Origin: CAVURW01 sp963743595
GTDB lineage: Bacteria; Verrucomicrobiota; Verrucomicrobiia; Methylacidiphilales; UBA1321
Direction: 5' to 3'
DNA length: 7,017 bases
Assembly (NCBI GenBank): GCA_963743595.1
Contig: CAVURW010000126.1
Coordinates: 1 to 7,017 of the forward strand
In this document: in pieces, positions 4,793-7,017 of the stretch
Layout of the letters: each line of letters begins with the position of its first letter
How positions within the stretch are numbered: the first letter of the stretch is position 1
Notes under the pieces: model-generated
The model's input: only the letters and a program-made list of their open reading frames with translations
Database searches by the model: none
Told to the model about the DNA's origin: nothing
Translations under genes and position numbers: made by a program

Positions 4793-6721
4793 TTGTCAAT
4801 GAGGGACTTGCCAGAGAGAGCATTCTTCTTTAAGTTCCCTGCAATGAGTTCTTATACACGTGCCGCTGGGGTGTTGGTGCCAGTCTTTGCTCTCCGGAGA
4901 GAGGGAGATATGGGCATCGGTGATACGGCAGCCATGCTGGACGCGATCGAATTTTGCGCCGAGTATAAGATGAGTTTATTGCAGGTCTTGCCGATCAACG
5001 AAACCGGCGATGACCACAGCCCCTACAATGCCATCAGCTCGGTGGCGCTGGACCCCGTTTACCTGACGATCGGACCCGACGAAATCCCCGGGCTCACCCA
5101 GGAAATCCTGGACGAATACGCCACGCCTGAAGTTGTGGAGAAGCTGCGTACCGGCTCCGTGAATTATCGCAAGGTCAAGCAGCTCAAGATGCAGATCTTG
5201 GTCCAGGCTTTCGTGAACTTTGAAGCCGGTGAACCGGAAATCACGGAAGACATCGTGGCCGATTACCAGCAGTTCTGTGAGGAACATGCGATCTGGCTGC
5301 GCAGTTACTCGCTCTTTCGGACGCTTCTGAATGAGTACGATGGCAACGCGCTTTGGCATACGTGGAGCCCGGAGCACCAATCGTTCGACTCCGCGCTGGA
5401 ATGGCTCGCCACCCAAGATCCTGACGGCGATTTCGTCCGCTACCAGCGCTTCTACATTTTTGCCCAATGGCTCTGCTGGCGGCAGTGGGCGGGCGTCCGT
5501 TCCTATGCGGATGATCACGGCGTGAAGTTGATCGGTGACATCCCGTTTGGCGTGAGTCGGTACAGCGTGGATGTGTGGGCGGAACGAGGCTTGTTCGATT
5601 TGGAGTGGTCTGGTGGCGCGCCGCCGGAGCCGTTTTTCCCTGGTGACAAGTTCCTTCGGCAATGGGGGCAAAACTGGGGCATTCCTCTCTACAATTGGGA
5701 CGCTCACAAGGAACAAGACTATCTCTGGTGGAAAATCCGCGTTCAAGCTACCGGATCGATTTTTAACGCCTTCCGAATCGATCACGTCTTGGGGCTATTT
5801 CGCATTTGGTCCTTCCCGTGGTTACCTCAGCAGAACGCCTCGTTCGTCGATTTGACCAAGGAACAGGCCAAACTGAAATGCAATGGACGGGAAGCTCAGT
5901 TCCTGCCGCTCCCGGATCAACCTGAAGAGAACGCCGAGAAGAATGCCGTGTCTGGAAAGACCTTACTGGAGATGCTCATGGAGGCCGCTGGGGCCACTCA
6001 AATCATCGCGGAAGACCTGGGCGTGACCCCTCCTTACGTGCTGAAGACGCTGAGTGATTTAGGCATCCCGGGATTCACGATTCCCCACTTCATGCGTGAT
6101 GAAAAGAGCCAGGAGTACGTGGCTGCCACTAAATATTCGGAAGCGACTGTTGCCACGTGGGGCACCCATGATCACTCCACTCTGCGCCTCTGGTACGAAG
6201 ATCTTACCAAACGTTGGCACGGACCGAACGGGCACGAGCCTTGGCTGGAATTGCAACGACTCATGCGCTTCCTCGGTCGTGACGAAAACCATCCGCCGCG
6301 CGATTTCACCGTGGAGCTGCACCACATGATGCTCAAAACGGTTTTGGCCAGCCCCGCTTGCTGGGTGATTTTCAATATCTGCGATGTGCTGGATCTCAAC
6401 ATCCGTTTTAATTCGCCCGGCACCGCCACCGACTCGAACTGGAGCCAGCGACTGGGTCAACCTCTGCGTGGTTATGCCACCGGCGGTATGGCGACTGAAA
6501 ATCTGAACGCGATGCGGCACATGATCGAGCACACGCATCGTGTCGTCGCGCAACCTGAGCAAGTCGAAGGGGCCGTCGAAACCTTGAGCGAAGAGACGGC
6601 TGCCGATCCCGAGCCGTCGGATATCCAAAGTCTGGAGAGCCAGGCGCGCGCCTTGTTGGTAGAGGCGGAAGAGGGCGAGAGCAAGGTCGGTTTGCCGAAG
6701 CTTGAGCGTCGGGATAACTAG
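4793..6721 (+). CDS. malQ: 4-alpha-glucanotransferase (amylomaltase, GH77)
   Basis: The enzyme moves alpha-1,4-glucan segments between maltodextrins, working in cytoplasmic maltose/glycogen breakdown. GH77 landmarks are in order across 642 residues: GVLVPVFALRREGDMGIGD (26-44), SPYNAISSVALDPVYL (76-91), GDIPFGVSRYSVDVWA (248-263), and GGAPPEPFFP...QNWGIPLYNWD. Catalytic residues follow: nucleophile D330 in FRIDHVLG, acid/base E407 in IIAEDLG, and the transition-state Asp D460 in GTHDHST. From D330 to E407 is 77 residues, against about 47 in Thermus amylomaltase (D293 to E340), so there is an insertion around 345-395. The THDHSTLRLWYED form recalls the DPE2/Bacteroides-like branch more than the THDNDT form. 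No N-terminal CBM20 is present. From about 585 an acidic, Glu/Ala-rich tail extends past the catalytic domain. The start is TTG 4793 by Shine-Dalgarno spacing; ATG 4799 is two codons in. It lies 68 bases after ARH copy 2. Confidence 0.93.
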   Translation: MSMRDLPERAFFFKFPAMSSYTRAAGVLVPVFALRREGDMGIGDTAAMLDAIEFCAEYKMSLLQVLPINETGDDHSPYNAISSVALDPVYLTIGPDEIPGLTQEILDEYATPEVVEKLRTGSVNYRKVKQLKMQILVQAFVNFEAGEPEITEDIVADYQQFCEEHAIWLRSYSLFRTLLNEYDGNALWHTWSPEHQSFDSALEWLATQDPDGDFVRYQRFYIFAQWLCWRQWAGVRSYADDHGVKLIGDIPFGVSRYSVDVWAERGLFDLEWSGGAPPEPFFPGDKFLRQWGQNWGIPLYNWDAHKEQDYLWWKIRVQATGSIFNAFRIDHVLGLFRIWSFPWLPQQNASFVDLTKEQAKLKCNGREAQFLPLPDQPEENAEKNAVSGKTLLEMLMEAAGATQIIAEDLGVTPPYVLKTLSDLGIPGFTIPHFMRDEKSQEYVAATKYSEATVATWGTHDHSTLRLWYEDLTKRWHGPNGHEPWLELQRLMRFLGRDENHPPRDFTVELHHMMLKTVLASPACWVIFNICDVLDLNIRFNSPGTATDSNWSQRLGQPLRGYATGGMATENLNAMRHMIEHTHRVVAQPEQVEGAVETLSEETAADPEPSDIQSLESQARALLVEAEEGESKVGLPKLERRDN

Positions 6722-6820
6722 CGTGGTGACTGCTAAAATGACGAGTGCAGCAACCTTTGTTTCATTTAGCTGCCCTCTCCTCTGAATTTTTCATCGACCT
6801 GACTTCGATATAAGGCGATT

Positions 6821-7017
6821 GTGGGCGAGATGGTCCAAGGGAATTCTTTAGCTGGAGCAGTCGCGCCCGGTGAGTCGGCTCGTGGGGAAATTGTGCACTC
6901 CGTTCAGGAGATCCTAAAGGAATTCAGTGAGGAGCAGCGTGACCGCATGTTTGCTATGGCGACGGAGTTGCTGGAGGAAGAGGGAACTTATTTGGAGATG
7001 GGCGGTGGGTCCGACTT
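6821..7017 (+). CDS. Unrecognised acidic protein, 3' end beyond window
   Basis: An open frame runs to the right edge with no stop. A GTG at 6821 has AAGG (6812-6815) 5 bases upstream; an in-frame ATG follows at 6830. An in-frame stop at 6800-6802 limits any upstream start. From the ATG about 62 residues are visible: a short Gly/Ala-rich leader, then a charged helix-prone stretch (SVQEILKEFSEEQRDRMF, then ATELLEEEGTYLEM), turning Gly-rich at the edge. There is no signal peptide or membrane segment. I do not recognise a family; the acidic helical pattern could be a small regulatory or scaffold protein or the N-terminus of a larger one. The GC-rich coding-like composition and the plausible start make it likely to be a real gene. 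About 100 bases of mostly AT-richer DNA separate it from malQ, so it may have its own promoter. Confidence 0.5.
   Translation, partial: MGEMVQGNSLAGAVAPGESARGEIVHSVQEILKEFSEEQRDRMFAMATELLEEEGTYLEMGGGSD

Noticed and set aside
4976..5785. 269-codon open frame on the minus strand
   Set aside because: It lies wholly inside the strongly supported GH77 gene. The translation is Arg/Pro/Val-rich with no recognisable domain, as expected for an antisense shadow of a GC-biased gene.
6059..6628. 189-codon open frame on the minus strand
   Set aside because: It is antisense to the catalytic core of the same GH77 gene and has no recognisable domain.
6740..6780. GCAGC / GCTGC hairpin as a malQ terminator
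   Set aside because: The stem is 5 bp with a loop of about 17 bases and no T-run follows.

Overview
The window carries seven protein genes and the start of an eighth, all on the + strand and tightly packed; no gap exceeds about 110 bases. I see no RNA gene, insertion sequence, integrase, CRISPR array or attachment site. Base composition is moderately GC-rich, except for one noticeably AT-richer gene (1612-2850). The organism is most likely a Gram-negative-type bacterium of the Planctomycetota-Verrucomicrobiota-Chlamydiota group, probably Verrucomicrobiota. The grounds are a secreted HEAT-repeat protein ending in the 'TG-x-DF ... W-x-x-WW' tail common in those phyla, a lipoprotein with a non-Asp residue at +2, weak Shine-Dalgarno signals and the style of the GH77 enzyme. 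This placement is an inference from family resemblance.

Left block (1-1587): a cell-wall and housekeeping group. A lytic transglycosylase of the Slt fold, cut by the window edge, overlaps by one base (TAATG) a short RlpA-type lipoprotein, which is also a lytic-transglycosylase family but has a different fold. A Nudix hydrolase with a perfect Nudix box follows 5 bases later. A GC-rich hairpin followed by TTTT, just after the Nudix stop, probably ends this transcript.

Middle (1612-2850): a secreted protein of unknown role. It has a signal peptide, an Ig-like cysteine-containing N-terminal domain and a HEAT-repeat C-terminal half. Its composition differs from its neighbours.

Right-middle (2902-4724): two tandem, clearly homologous ADP-ribosylglycohydrolases joined by an ATGA overlap. 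Most of their length has diverged to roughly half identity, but the last ~100 coding bases plus ~10 bases past the stop are almost identical. The second gene is therefore followed by a faint copy of its own first codons. This is the most informative structure in the window and points to gene conversion or unequal exchange in a tandem array.

Right (4793-6721): a GH77 4-alpha-glucanotransferase (amylomaltase/MalQ type) with all three catalytic acids, a longer than usual segment between nucleophile and acid/base, and an acidic C-terminal tail. A short intergenic stretch leads into an unrecognised, acidic, helix-prone ORF that runs off the right edge.

I do not see a convincing new multi-gene system. 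The tandem ADP-ribosylglycohydrolase pair and the coupled pair of unlike transglycosylases are the parts most worth a second look.
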